Assembly: GCA_001599815.1 (NCBI GenBank)
Contig: BCIA01000001.1
Span: 3,290,934 to 3,354,933 of the forward strand
Direction of reading: 5' to 3'
DNA: 64,000 nucleotides
From: Furcasterigmium furcatum
Taxonomy: Eukaryota; Ascomycota; Sordariomycetes; Glomerellales; Plectosphaerellaceae
Below are positions 40,921 to 53,014 of this stretch, one piece after another. The translations under genes and the position numbers were made by a program. Positions within the stretch are counted from its first letter, which is position 1; every line of letters starts with the position of its first letter. The notes beneath the pieces were generated by a model. It was not told where the DNA came from. It worked only from the letters and a program-made list of their open reading frames with translations, and ran no database searches.

Positions 40921-42828
40921 TCACACCACCTCGTAGTAATACCTCGTCGCAGCATCATACTCGAGAACCACCTCTCCAGTCATTCCGCTCACAGGAACAA
41001 CCCACTGGCGCCACAGGCCAACATCAAAAGCGCCTGGCAGGACACCAGGGGCCACCAGGGCGCACCTGTACGACGGCTCCGCCTCGCCGTCCACCCCGTC
41101 CGCGGACACGTTCTCCGGCGCCAGGACAACAGCGAGGTTCCGGCCCGCCGCTTGCATGTATGACGGGGCATTGCTCGGCGGGTTCCAGCTGACCACCATG
41201 CCCGGCCGAATGCGCTCTTTGAACGGGACCTCCGCCATCTGCGGCCGCGGGTCGCTGCTCGAGTCGCTGTTACCCCACTGGTCCACGGCAGCCTTGCCGT
41301 TGCCATTCTTAGTGTCTTCGGAGGAGGCCGCCGCCAGGGCGCGCTGAGAGTCGATATGGAGCCTCCAGAACTTCGACTGGAACGCGCTCGCCTGCTCGGG
41401 CGTGACGCCGGGTGTCTTGAGGCAGCGGGTGATGAACTCAGGAACGGGGAGGCTGAGCAGCTGCTTTCCGGATTCATTCGGCGCGAGGACATCTGCTGCT
41501 ATCGATGGCGTTCCGGACTGGCAATTCTGTCGTTAGCATCGGTTTTGCATTGACAGTTGCAGGGTGCTGACTTACGCTCTTCTCGATCCAGCCCCGGACC
41601 TGCTCATTCGACCACGTGCTGGGCTTCGACGGCTCAAACTTTGCAGTCTCCTTCTTGGGAAGATCCGCCTTGAGCATCTCCGCGTATCGCAGGGTGTTCT
41701 TGCTGGCTCCGGAATCCAGGAAGCTGGGATTCACGCATGCGACGACGACAGTACGGCAGGCCCGCTCAGTGGTCGGGTCAAAGACATGCTTTAGCAGCTT
41801 GGTGAGCGCGCTCTGGCGGAATGGAATGTAGCTTTTCTTGGCAGAGGTGGGCTTGCCCGAGAACCTCGCATTGTCGAGGATCGCCCGGCCGCGGATGCAG
41901 TCCTTGAGCGTCGAGAGGCTGACGTTGATCTCCTTGGTCTCCTTGAGTCGCCCGGCCGAGTGGCCCGTGACGTCTCGCGCCACCTCGGATCCCGCCAGGT
42001 CGATGAGGTACAGCAGGCCGTCTTCTGCCTGAGGGAGTTCGGGGTTCTCCAGTCGAATCTTGCAGATGGCATGTGACCGGGAAGACGAGTCGTTCTTCTG
42101 GGTCGTCGCGGTGCGGCGGAATGAAGCAGCAACTTCAATGTGCTTCAGGAGTGTCTCAGCGTCTGTTATGTGAAGCTCATTGGCTCCAGCGATGTGTGTC
42201 GAGCCGAAGGAGTCTTCGAGCAGGGACACTGGTTTGCGGGCGTTGAGGAGGTCGAAGACCGAGTTGCCCGCCAGTTCGACAATGGACACGAATATGTTGC
42301 GAGCGCCGTCCATCTTCCCTGACATGAGAGTCTCGGCGACCAGGGACTCGAGGCGGCTGATGGTGTAAGTCTTGCCAGAGCCGGTCTGGCCATACGCGAA
42401 GATGGTGCTCACGCCGCCGCCCCATGCCCAGGGAACGAGCGGCTCCACGCAGTCGTTGTAGATCTCTTCCGTCGACTGATCGGGGGTGAATAGACGATCA
42501 ACTTGGTAGGAGAAGGACTGGTTATGGTCAGCCTGGGCACCGCACTTCATGCAACAAGTCCACCCCTTACGTTGAGTGTGGGCAATCCGCGGACCGGCCT
42601 GCGAAGCTCATGTACATCGGCCAGAGCGTCGGTACCAGGTCTGGGGAACACCGCAGGCACCATGCCGGCTTCCTTTTCCTCGTCGAAAAGAGGCCTCAGA
42701 CGTGCCGTGATGAGCATGTCGGCGTCCGGGGTTGCGCTGGCCTTGATATTGGCCTTGGCGGCATCAGGCTTCCAGCTCTCGACGAGCTTGACGAAGCGCG
42801 ACGTATTGTCGATCAGGAACTGCTCCAT
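40921..42828 (-). CDS. Kinesin motor protein with a SAM-like segment after the motor (kinesin-13 resemblance)
   Basis: This is a microtubule motor. Minus-strand exons are 42828-42571, 42517-41576 and 41517-40921, about 598 residues. The first intron could instead end 15 bases earlier (38 bp), but 53 bp with a GCTGAC branch site is more normal. The motor has the P-loop AYGQTGSGKT, switch I NDSSSRSHA and switch II LIDLAGSE. Unlike most kinesins, the motor starts only after about 90 residues, and there is almost no coiled coil. After the motor, STWSNEQVRGWIEKS and the following 50 residues resemble a SAM domain. The last 110 residues form a separate beta-rich block (RPGMVVSWNPP to the end). The text DHNQSFSYQVDRLF and the short size recall kinesin-13; the animal kinesin-13 KIF24 also carries a SAM domain, but at its N-terminus. 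Confidence 0.88.
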
Positions 42829-44161
42829 GTCGGAAAAATGAGGTATGGGTATCTCAGGAGCAAGGAGAAGTGAAGAGGCCTCGAAATTGACCCCGACGAA
42901 GGATGGAGGTCGTGCGCTGCTTTATGTTGTCGCTCGAATGTCACTGCCTGGAGGTGTGTTGCCCAAGGTGATTGATGACTAATCACGTCGTCGCGATCGA
43001 TTGGACGGGGACCGCATAAACTCGTAAATTCGTATTTGAGCTTTCCAATCGCCCCGACTCAATGTTCGCCCTTGCTGAGGGAAGGACCTGAGTTGTTACA
43101 CACAGCTTCACTATCTTTTCTGTGTCCAGCCTGGCTACATGCGCTACCCTTGACATCCTGTTTGTTTTGAAATCACCGCAAAGGCTGTGTTAGCTCAGAA
43201 CACCTCCGACTCAAATCTCGACAGCATCACAGCAGCATCGTGGACGACCTGAGCCAAAACGGTGTGTATTCGCCAAAAGTCAACCTCTCGTCTGAACCAG
43301 ATCCCTGAAACCTCGAACCTGCTCTCCATCCATTCTATCCTCCTGCTACTTGTCGGCACAACCTTGAACCTCGCCTCAGCGGCAACCCTTGATTTCCTTC
43401 TGGTGTGTTCTCGAGAGGGCCCCTTTTTACCCCGAGCACACCCCCAAGAGGCGGGGAGTAAGTGATTTAGCCACTCTGTCTTTGGAGGAAGTCCCATCAT
43501 TTGCTTCTTTTGTGCTAACGGAGTATTCTCCAGGACTGCCCTCACCCGAACTGAGATTTTGCTGGCTCCGAGGAGCTGGAGAGGGCCGGGGCCACGAGGT
43601 CGAGCAGATATTCACGGTCCCGGCCCCTTGGCTTGGGCTGGGCCACGGGGCCGGCATGTCATGTCCATGGCCGACCCCGAGGCATCGGGGGTGCCGCACG
43701 CCCCCGGCCGATGTCTTTGTTTTTTCTGCACGAGAATACGATCAGTATGGGTACCAGATAGGTGATGCGATTGCTCAACCTAGGAACTTACTTTTGTTGT
43801 TGGAAATTGGGGACATTGGCGGCGCCCACCTGGCGACCTTGGGACAAAATAGGAGTGAATATGAGTGCAAGAACGGCATGTGGTGGTGTTCGCCTGATGG
43901 ATGTGCTCAGGGGGTGGTCCGAGCGCTCAGGGGTGAGTGAATCGGAACTCCAGATCAACTCCTCGCCAAGTGAAGCAACTGCCATTGTTGTCTAGAAGAA
44001 AGACATGCACTAAGGCAAAGGACGAGCAGAGCTTTGTGTGCAATATCATAATATGTACGTAAATTCATGTCCCTTAATCCCATCCTATCGTTTCATGCAA
44101 GCGGGTATTCCATGCCCTTGTGTCCCCGTCCTCGCAGAATCATACTATTGTCTGCTTCCAC
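42829..44161. other. 1.3-kb intergenic region, no gene seen
   Basis: Small overlapping frames on both strands (for example 43389-43940) have no recognisable features. The part next to 42,829 would be the kinesin promoter. Confidence 0.4.
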
Positions 44162-45700
44162 TTAAAAATCGATGAACATAGCCACGCCAAAGGCGATGGC
44201 GACGACGATCAGCGAGTGAGCAGCAACGCCAGAGGCGGCGCTGTCGTCATCGTTGTTGGGAGTGCCGGTCTTCTCGGGCTGAACCAGAGAGCCGGATTCG
44301 GTGCTGGTGGGGGTGCCCTCCTGGCGCTCGAGGATGAAGATCTCGCCGGTCGTGTCGGAGGTGACGAAGAGGCGGCCCTGGGAGTCCCAGACCAGGCCGA
44401 CGGGGCGGAAGCAGTTGTCGGGGCAGTTCTCTGTGCTGGTCATGGAGATGATGTGGGTGAGGGCATCGGTGGAGTTCTGAGGGGCGGTGGGCTCGCCGTT
44501 GTCGAATTCGACGGTGGAGAGCATGTAGCCGTGGGGATCCTCACGGTTGACTGTGGTCATGTCAGCACAAGATACGCCAGGTGTAAGGAGGTGCGGTCTT
44601 ACAGCTTCCGTGGAATGAGACGAAAAGCTCGGTGCCATCCTCGCTGAAGAGGGCGTCCAGAGGGGCGTAGTGGGCAGGGAAAGAGAGACGAGGAGGGTGG
44701 AAGTCCTCATTGCACATGTCGTCGGTGACGGTGCTGTTCAGGTCCGAGGCAAACTGGTCACCAACTTCGAGGCCGTCGTGGTTGGGGATGTCCTCCGCGT
44801 CCCAGACGGCAAAGCACAGCGGGTAGCCGTAGTTGCGAGGGTTACCGTCGGTAGCGTTCTCGATGGTTCCGTGGTAGTTGAGTTCCTCGCCGGGGTTGTC
44901 CTCCTTAATCAGCTGGCCGTCCCGCGTGACATCGTCGACGGAGTTCTCGACGGAGTAGATGTTACCAGTGTTGGGATCCTCGGCGACGCCGACCGAGTTG
45001 CGCAGACCCCAGCCGAGAACAGTACCATCGAGGAAGTTGATGGGGTAGGAGTCAGTGTCGTTGATGTTGAAGGCGCGAATCTGAGACATGCCCGAGTCCA
45101 TCTGGATCGACAGCTCGGCGAGGTTCTCGTTGCTGCCACGGGACACGACAAGGTAGCCGGGGCTGTGCTTGGACATGAGAAGAGTGCGGGTAACATGCTG
45201 GTTGCTCGTCATGTTGCTGATGACCACAGTGCCGTTGCCCTCAACAGTGCCGGTGGAGGCATCGTAAGCCCACGCATAGACATTCTCGACGTCCGAGGCG
45301 TAGAGAGTGTTGCCGTCCAGGGAGAAGGCCATGCCGTGGTTCAGCTAGGTCGTGTCAGTGGCCATATCTTGCCTAGGGTTCCGACAGCGTCATGTTCACT
45401 CACATCCTCATTCGGGATGATGAGCCTGTTCTCATCAACCTCCAGGCACGTGTGACCGTGGTCGTTGAAGGTGACGTGACGGACGCCAGCGCCAGCATCG
45501 AGCACGATGAGGGCCCCCTCGCTGTCGATGGCAATGGTTCGCGGCTTGACAAGGCCGTCCATGATCAGCTGCGCCTGCCATCCCGGGTGGACAGCGGGGA
45601 TGTCATAATCGGGCGTCAGGATCTTTTCGATGTTGCAACTGTCATGGCGCGGGGCGAGGGCGGACAGAGCCGCGGCGACGACGGCGGGGCTGGACTTCAT
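44162..45700 (-). CDS. GPI-anchored glucose/sorbosone dehydrogenase-like quinoprotein (AA12-like)
   Basis: This is a six-bladed beta-propeller of the family that uses pyrroloquinoline quinone to oxidise sugars at the cell surface. Minus-strand exons are 45700-45404, 45344-44603 and 44550-44162, giving 475 residues. A short signal peptide (MKSSPAVVAAALSALA) begins the protein. GWQAQLIMDGLVKPRTIAID and VLDAGAGVRHVTF resemble the AA12 domain of fungal pyranose dehydrogenases. Further family pieces are LNHGMAFS, GWGLRNSVGVA, ENSVDDV and SFHGSFNRED, the last formed across an intron. The tail is Asp/Ser-rich and ends in a hydrophobic stretch (AAHSLIVVAIAFGVAMFI), which fits a GPI signal. Sugar oxidation at the wall could feed copper oxygenases, but the cofactor and substrate are family inference. 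Confidence 0.87.
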
Positions 45701-48148
45701 GTTGACGTTGCTGCCGGTTCTCTGGTGTTCTGATGCAGTGATTCCAAGCTGCTAAAAGTCGTCCGTCCAAGAACAAGAGCAACTGATGACAGTGAGCAAA
45801 ATGACAGAAGGTAGGTGAGTCCCCTCGGTGCAGCAGCGACCGCGTGAATAGTGCCAATCCCACCGATATTAAGAGGGGGAATCCATCGGAGCTACCCCTC
45901 GTACTGGGCGTGGACCTGCGCCAACGGACAGCGATGTGGGTAGGGGAGAGCACATTCTGACATTGCCCCTCCCAGGACCCCGCCGGCTGGACCACGAGGC
46001 CGGAGGAAAAGATGAGAGGGTGCTGCCAGCGGCGGAAGATCGAAGCGACGGGTCTGCGACGAGCGGCGATGGGCTGATGGCGTGGTTGGTCGAACCAGGA
46101 TGTGTAGCCTTGGCGTGTGAATCCCGGGCTGGGACCGGCTGCGAATGGCGTAGAGATAGGAGAGAAACCCCACACGGGAGGAAGACAACCAGGCTTGTTG
46201 GTGAGATGTCACTTTTTGCTTTTGTCGTCTCGTCAGGATCGTCCAGTTTCCTGTGGTCACCGTCGTTGGCGGTCTGCAGCACCTCCCTGTTCCGACAGCG
46301 GGATGAAGAGCAGGTAATCGTCTCGTCTCTTCCATGACCAGACCGTGCGCCCAGGTACGAAAGGCTGTTCTCGACTTCTCGAACGGTCGATGTGCCTGGC
46401 TAGACCCTTTCCTGTCGATGGGCTACCGGGCGGCCGAGCGCCGACTACGCGGTATCTACCGCCGCGAGCCCAAAGTCAATGGCTGGGAAGTCGTGAGAGG
46501 AGATGGATCCATTGACACCGCCTAAGACCAGCGCGGCCGGCCAGATCCCGAATCGGTAGGCGATGTGGGGGATGGGCGAGTCGGCGCTCAGCGCATGCAG
46601 CAATGGTGTGCGGCGTAGTGCAGGCCTGTCGCTCGGCGGAGGCAACAGATGCAACTCAAGCCCGCCACCGGCATTTGGACGAGTCGACAGCTGCGTGTCC
46701 GATTTAGCCGACAGCTGCTGTCAACCATGGTTGCTCGGTCTGCTTGATATTGAGGATGGAGGAGGAGAAGAAGAGGAGAAAGGCGCCAGGGCCAGTCAGA
46801 CTCGACGGTGGCACCGATGCTTACGAGAGACTGGGCAACACCAGTCGGGAAGGAGGGCCACTAAGGTGGACCTTCCTGGATGCTCCTTCCGATCTCACAG
46901 ACGGGCTTCAGGGGTCCCAGGCAGAGCACGTAAGGTGCTAACAGGTCGCTCTCTGGCCCCGACTCCAGGTCCCAGAGCGCTGAAGCGAGAGGTGTTAGCG
47001 AGCTGACATGCCGCCCACGTGTTCAACTCCCAGGCACATCCCAGTCAGGAAGGTGGGCGGAATCCCTGGGCTTTTTGTTCCCCTCCACAATCATCATCAT
47101 GGAAGAGGAAGACCACCAAACTCGCGCTCGCCGCCTCGCTTGCCGTATGCCCGCCCGTCGATGGCCGCTGCGCTATCACCAGACTCGGACGATATGGCCA
47201 GATCTTGGACCCTCTTTCTGCTAGTCGATGGGGACGTCCAGGGTTCTAAAAGGGTCTTGCAGGTCTGACAGCCACATCGCGACTCGACCAGAGCTTTGGG
47301 TCAGATATCGGGGCCTCTTGACGACTCAGCAGCTTCCCAAGAGGCACGATATCCGGATACCCGGCAATCCGGAGAGACGGCACCCTCTGGGAGTTCCGCG
47401 AAGCTGCTCCATGGGACAACGTGCAGCGTAAGACCAGACGAGCCCGTACAAGTTCGACTCCAGACACAGGACACGGACAAGCAGTCTGGGCGGCGGGAGA
47501 GATGAGGAAACAACAGGAGCAAGACGAAGAAGCATCTGTCAACCCTGGGCAAGCCTCGCTGCTTTTTTTCGAGCTGAAGCGGAGACGGCTTCCAAAGCCA
47601 TTGGCACACCAGCAGCACCGAGCTCGACACCATCGAAAATCAGCCAGCGACATGGCCCAGCCGCACCCACTTCTCTCGGCCGCTTTTCTCGCTAGATCGT
47701 CGTGTCAGTCACTTGCATCCGAGGATCATCTCCACCCGACCTCACCACGCATCGCATCCATCCCGCACTACTCCTCCGCCGCCAGCGCCAGTCCCAAGCG
47801 CCCAGGTGCCTTCCTAGTTTCCGCGATTGGCCGGAGAAAAGACCTCACTCCACGAGGATCCTGCGAGCTTCTGCGGAGACGCACAGGTCCGGACGGGCCA
47901 CGCATCGGACGAGCCAGAACAAGCCCAGCCACCTGACATGGAATGCTACCCTCTTCTTTTACCCCTCCATAACCCCTCCACGGCACTTTCGCATCGTGCG
48001 TCCTCAGCTCGTTGAAAGGCATTGAGCTTCCTGCAGTCCACGCGGCGGCCAATACCTGCTCTCAGTTTCTGAATGACTCAACTTGGCTTCATCCTTTCTT
48101 GACACACCCTTCAGGAATCTTGTCTTCGCCTTGCCAGAAGCCATCGCC
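45701..48148. other. 2.4-kb divergent intergenic region, no gene seen
   Basis: Between two divergent surface-protein genes there are many open frames up to 170 codons on both strands that overlap and have no domain or signal features. The composition is similar to the neighbours. It may hold long 5' leaders or a non-coding transcript; I cannot tell. Confidence 0.35.
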
Positions 48149-49292
48149 ATGGTCGCAACTTCGCTCAAGTCACTGGCCTCGAACCTCTTGTTGGCGGCGC
48201 TGCCCATTGCGTCCGCCTCAGCTCTGCAACCTCGACAGCAGCAAGGGTCGCCAGGCCGGCAATGGATCTCCTTCGACGCTGACGGGCGTTCGACCACATT
48301 CTCCCGCACCGTGACAACCATCGACGGCGCAGCAACCACATTATCGGCTCAACCGTACTCGCTCACCGGCTCCGTCTATACGCTCATCGACCCGGCTGGT
48401 GCTACATACACCACTACTGGCAACCCTCCTCCTCCTCGGGCCACTGACGCGAGCGGCGGCCGCGGCTACTTCGCTCTCTGCCTTGAGGGCTCCAACAGCA
48501 ATGTCCAGCCATTCTGCCAGCCGCGCAACCAGGCCGTTCTCTACGAGGATACGCCGTACTACAGTACGTCGCTCCGAGCCATTTCCGCGGGTTCCTGGCG
48601 AACCAGTGCTAATTCTCGCAGTCACCTGGGATACACGGGCATTCAGTGCCGATCGTGACGCCGCTGTCCATATTCAGCTGTTCAACGTCAGCCGCGATAG
48701 CGCCGACGCGGTCACAGACAGTTCCGATGGTGTGCCACTCAGGACCCTCGCATTGGACAATGAGACCAAATTGAGCCAAGGATACTACGTCTGGAGGCCT
48801 ACCGAGGCGGACCTCAATGGCCACGATGACTTCCAGAACCTCACTCTTCGCATTTCATTCAACTCCAGCACGGGCAACCAGGTCTCCAACCGCACAGGCG
48901 CCACGGTTGCTATCCTGCCGAAGGACCTGAAGCCCAGGGATGTGCCCATCGGTGACGACGACGAGGATGAGGACTCTAGCTCTGGCGGCGGCGGCGGTGG
49001 AGTCCCCGCTGCTGCCATCGCGGTGCCCATCGTCATCGTCGTGCTTGCCCTCGCCGGCATCGCAGCCTTCTTCCTCATCCGCAGGAGAAGACGCGAGCAG
49101 GCTGCCGGCGGCGGCGTCCCCAACCGCGGCAGCAGCGCATTCGGCAGCAGGGCGAGCGGAGGCTCGGCGCAGTTCAACCAGAAGAACAACAACGACATCG
49201 AGCTCACCACCTCCCCGACCAGCCCCAGGAGCGGCGGCGGTAACGTCTTCCAGGAGGAGATTGAGAGGCAAAACCGGGAGAGGACTATGTAA
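48149..49292 (+). CDS. Single-pass plasma membrane protein with extracellular domain, unknown
   Basis: Exons are 48149-48563 and 48622-49292, giving 361 residues. A signal peptide (residues 1 to about 25) leads to an extracellular part with two close cysteines (FALCLEGSNSNVQPFC) and several N-glycosylation sites. An acidic and glycine-rich stalk follows, then one clear membrane helix (AAIAVPIVIVVLALAGIAAFF) and a basic stop-transfer IRRRRR. The cytoplasmic tail of about 80 residues is rich in Ser, Gly and Asn and contains SPTSPRS, a possible phosphorylation site. This is the layout of fungal wall-stress sensors or adhesion receptors, but the WSC domain is absent and I cannot name the family. 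Confidence 0.8.
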
Positions 49293-49669
49293 TGACATGC
49301 GAAAAGTTGAGGGAATGAGCAAGGGGTGGTACAGAATGAGCATTGTGCCCTTTTGGGGGAGGCATTCATGGACAGTCACGATGTCATGACAACAGGCGTT
49401 GGGGGCATTTGCTGCGCACTGCATCTGCTGTAGCTTTGTTTACACTCGAATTGATCTGTTCTGCTCTATGATAATGATGTTGTGCTTTCACAGAACCTGC
49501 GGAGAGATGGCGCTCCCGTGAAACCGCCCTGAGCTAGGTATGCTGAGATCGTGAGATCTTCTGAACCAATGAACCGTTCCGGTGGCAGAACCCCGTTCCA
49601 CCCCAAAATGACCTCGCCCTCTCAAACATTTCCATCCCCGCCGGGTCTTCTTCCTTCATACCTGGTAAT
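49293..49669. other. Convergent 3' intergenic region
   Basis: 377 bp, no coding signal. Confidence 0.4.
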
Positions 49670-51402
49670 CTAAGCGGCCTTGCACTCAAAGAGGCAGCTT
49701 GACGTCCGGTGCTGCACAATGATTAGCTCAATGTCGTCGCAAAACATGGGAAAGGGGGGAGACTCACCCAGATCGCCTCGGGGGTACCCTTCATCCAGCT
49801 GCCGCCCCTGCACATGGGCATCTTATTCCTGCCCCTTGCCGTCGCCATGCCCTTGTACAGGTACATCTGGCCCTTCCCAAAGTCTGCGTTGATGTGCCAG
49901 TTGTCGTAGCTTGGGCGACGCTCGGGGTGGCGCCTCCACGGGTCAGTCTCGTCCTCCGTGTACCAGAAGTAAAGGGGCGTGTCGAGGCCCGTGTCCTTGG
50001 GCGGGATGACGATCTGGTCCGCGGGCGTGCGGCCGAGCTCGTACTGCTCGTCCCTCGAGCTGCGGAGCTCTTTGCCGCTGGGGCTGAAGACCCTGAAGTC
50101 GAGCTGGAGGTGGTCCCAGTCTGCCTCGAGGGTCTGGTAGGCGTAGGCCTTGACCTGGAGGCGGCAGAGCTTGGAGGTGTCGACGTTGGCCGGTTCCCAG
50201 GTGAGGGTCATGTCTGCGACTTCGTTGCCGTCAAAGGTCGTGCGGAGGGCGCGCTTGGGCACGCCGTTTACGGGGTGCGCGGGCGCGTACTGCCAGGTGA
50301 AGGTGTTGAACCAGGGCTTGTTGGAGTTGAAGTCCTCGCCCATGTCGTGCGGTTCGTAGTAGGGAGCGTGGTAGACGATGTCTTCCTCCTGGACTCCGAG
50401 GGCGGCGGCCAGGTCCTTGCGGAACTGTGCTATGGCGCGATCATTCTTGATCCTCGTTCCGGGCTGGCCGCCGGAGCCGTACGCGAGGAAGAGACGGAAC
50501 TGTCGCCAGGCTGTGGTGGCAGGGTCCAGGATCATGCCCGGCTTGACGAGGTCGGCGATGGGAGGGGAGTCGGGGGCAGCAGCGTGCTGGGGTGTCATTG
50601 GGTTCTGTTCGTAGAACTGGTATCCATCCCTGATGAACTTAGTTACCTCCACGGCATATGCTGCCTCCCGCTTCTCGTGGTCATGCTCGATGGAGCGCCC
50701 AGTACGCTTCACCGCGACGAAGGTGGGATTCTCCCAGAAGTGGCCGGCCACCACGCCGAGGTCACTGGCAGCAACAAAGATGGTGCACCCGCGCACCGGG
50801 GGGAAGCCTCCGGCTGCGGAAGACGGGTTCCCCATCGGCGTGCCAAACTCGTCCGCATCGAAGTGGTGCACATATGCAGTGGACTTGGAATAATAATCGA
50901 AGAGTTGTCCTTGGCTCTTGGTAAGTCCACGAATCTTCTTCCACCAGTCTGTCGGCCCTGCACCCCAAGCATGTGCGTAGGTCAGGCGATCCGAGTCGAT
51001 GATATCCTTGTCTGCCTGGCGGCTCTTCAGGAGAAGGAGAGTAGTGTTGAGGGCCTCGAGATAGCCTTCGACATCGCGCGCCGTCAGGTCTTCATCAGGG
51101 GATGTGTCCACGGTTCCACTTGGAAGAGGCTTGGTCATATCTCCGGGAAGAAACACCTCCTCGTCGTCGGTGGTGTTGACGAAGCCAGTTCGATCAGTGA
51201 ACGTGCAGTTGTCGCACCATCTGCCGCAGTAGTCTGGGCAGGCGAAGGGAAGGAGGCTCTCAAACTCGGCTGCGATTTCGATCAGTACTCTGGGATAGCG
51301 GGATTATTCTTTGGATGGAGGGACCATACTCAATTTTGCGACGACAGACTTCGCTGTCACCCGAAGCGCGCAGCAGGCGAGAAGCATCAGGATGAGACGC
51401 AT
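49670..51402 (-). CDS. Secreted protein of unknown function with a terminal cysteine mini-exon
   Basis: Minus-strand exons are 51402-51330, 51269-49768 and 49711-49670, giving 538 residues. The first exon codes the signal peptide MRLILMLLACCALRVTA. Right after it comes a cysteine cluster (ACPDYCGRWCDNC). The main body is a long soluble domain with segments such as GCTIFVAASDLGVVAGHFWENPTF and WDHLQLDFRVFSPSGKELR, and a late WHINADFGKGQMYLYKGM. The last exon codes only 13 residues and adds two more cysteines (SCLFECKAA), which the upstream exon lacks if read through. I recognise no catalytic signature. Similar proteins are found in plant-associated fungi as far as I recall, without assigned function. 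Confidence 0.75.
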
Positions 51403-53014
51403 CGCCCACTTCTGAGATCCGAGGGAACGCGACATTGCGTTGGATTTGGTCGAGTATGTTCAAGATCGCAGGCTGAGGCAGCTGAAGGCGGGAAGCCTTT
51501 GATCCTGGGTGCGCGATGGAAGTTGTTGTTTGGGAGCCCTTGATGGTGCGGCTTTTCAAGTGGTGAGAAGAGAAATCAAATCTTTTGTCTGCAGTTCGAG
51601 GAGCTTTTGGCCGGTAGCCGTACGGGTTCAGAGAAGGCAGGCGCGCGATTCTGCGGAAGTCACTACGCGACGCATCCCAGGGGCGGCATCAAGTGAATTC
51701 GCGGCACGTGCCAAGAACTTGTCGAAGTGAATACGGAGTTGATATCATGGAAGTTGCACTCCAGTCGGACCAGCTCAACTATTGACACTCAGGAGAGAAT
51801 ACGAGGTACAGCCTGTGCCAACAGAGATCACCTTAATTACTGAGGTGCCGTTGAACGTGATATCAATAAAGGTGTGATGTACATTCAATTCATGAACAGT
51901 ATTTTACTGTTAGAGATGCCGTTGTGTCTGAGATTCAGCAGGAGGGCTTACACAGATGTGCCAAGCTTTGGCCACCCAGGGCCCTTTCGCTCTGGTCATA
52001 CTAGGCCTGGAATAGGTACTTCAAAGAAGCAGTTAACGCTCATGAGATCATGGTCAGTGTCGGGCGTTCAAAGATCAGCGTCATTCTATGCTTTTCACTT
52101 GGGACTTCTTCCCTGGTGTCTGACGCTCGGAACGGGAAACCACCTGGTCGAACCCATGAAACACGTTTAGAACTCATACATTGTTCATACTCTCCGAGGA
52201 CCCAATTTTGGCTTTGTCTCCTTACGCCTGTATGTGCTGCTCGTCTCTAGCAGCATCGTAATAGTGGAACATGGCCATGCCCACAGGAGATAAATAGAAC
52301 CAGCCAGAGTTCTGGAGCCCGTCGACCTAACAACATCGATTCTATTTCGAGACAAGACGCTTTGAGAAGCTTGGGATAGGTCGGCCCCGACTCGAAACTA
52401 TTCAAGCTCGCCTCCTCATGTGTTGACCAAAGAGAATGGGCAGGATAGACAAGATGGGATGGTCTCGTCTACTGTAAGCCGTTGGCATGAGCCACAGCCC
52501 AAGTGTCAACACACCGCAGGAACCTCTGCCAGACCCCAAGAAGACCCGACCTGGTATCTGGAGATCCGCTTGAGACACCCTCAAAATCGGCATCCTATTC
52601 CCATGCGCGCAGTAAGCACATCAAGGCTGTAGCAGATTTTGGGACCATCATGAGCATGCTGCTCCCGGGTCTCCGAGGAAGAGATGGGACTCTCAGATGC
52701 ATCCGAAACTTAATCCTAATAGTCAAGCTCTGGATATCCCTTCTGATATGACGTTAATCCCTGTCCGTCCGTGTGAAGCCGGCCGGCCTCGTTATTGGCT
52801 GTCACACCGCCAACATGCATGTTGTGGCAGTGATGCTGGGCGTCACAGGCATCGATGCCTGCTCCCCCGGGGCCAAGGCTGGGCATTCGCGCCGCCGTCG
52901 AATAGTAATTTCGTTTTCAGGCGGTTGGCTGCCACAGTTCAACAGTTAAAAGGGAACGACCACCATCAACAATAGAAACGAGAACTCAGCTCGACAGCAC
53001 ACCCGACCGCGACA
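51403..53014. other. 1.6-kb intergenic region, nothing seen
   Basis: Only short frames with no features. The region 51,850-52,400 is A/T-richer than the coding parts. Confidence 0.4.

Noticed and set aside
42518..42570. A 38-bp first intron in the kinesin gene
   Set aside because: Too short for normal fungal splicing; an acceptor 15 bases later gives 53 bp with a branch site in the right place.
43389..43940. 183-codon plus-strand frame
   Set aside because: Overlaps other frames on both strands; no recognisable feature.
49894..51543. 549-codon plus-strand frame
   Set aside because: Antisense to the secreted orphan gene, which has a signal peptide, matching splice phases and cysteine clusters.
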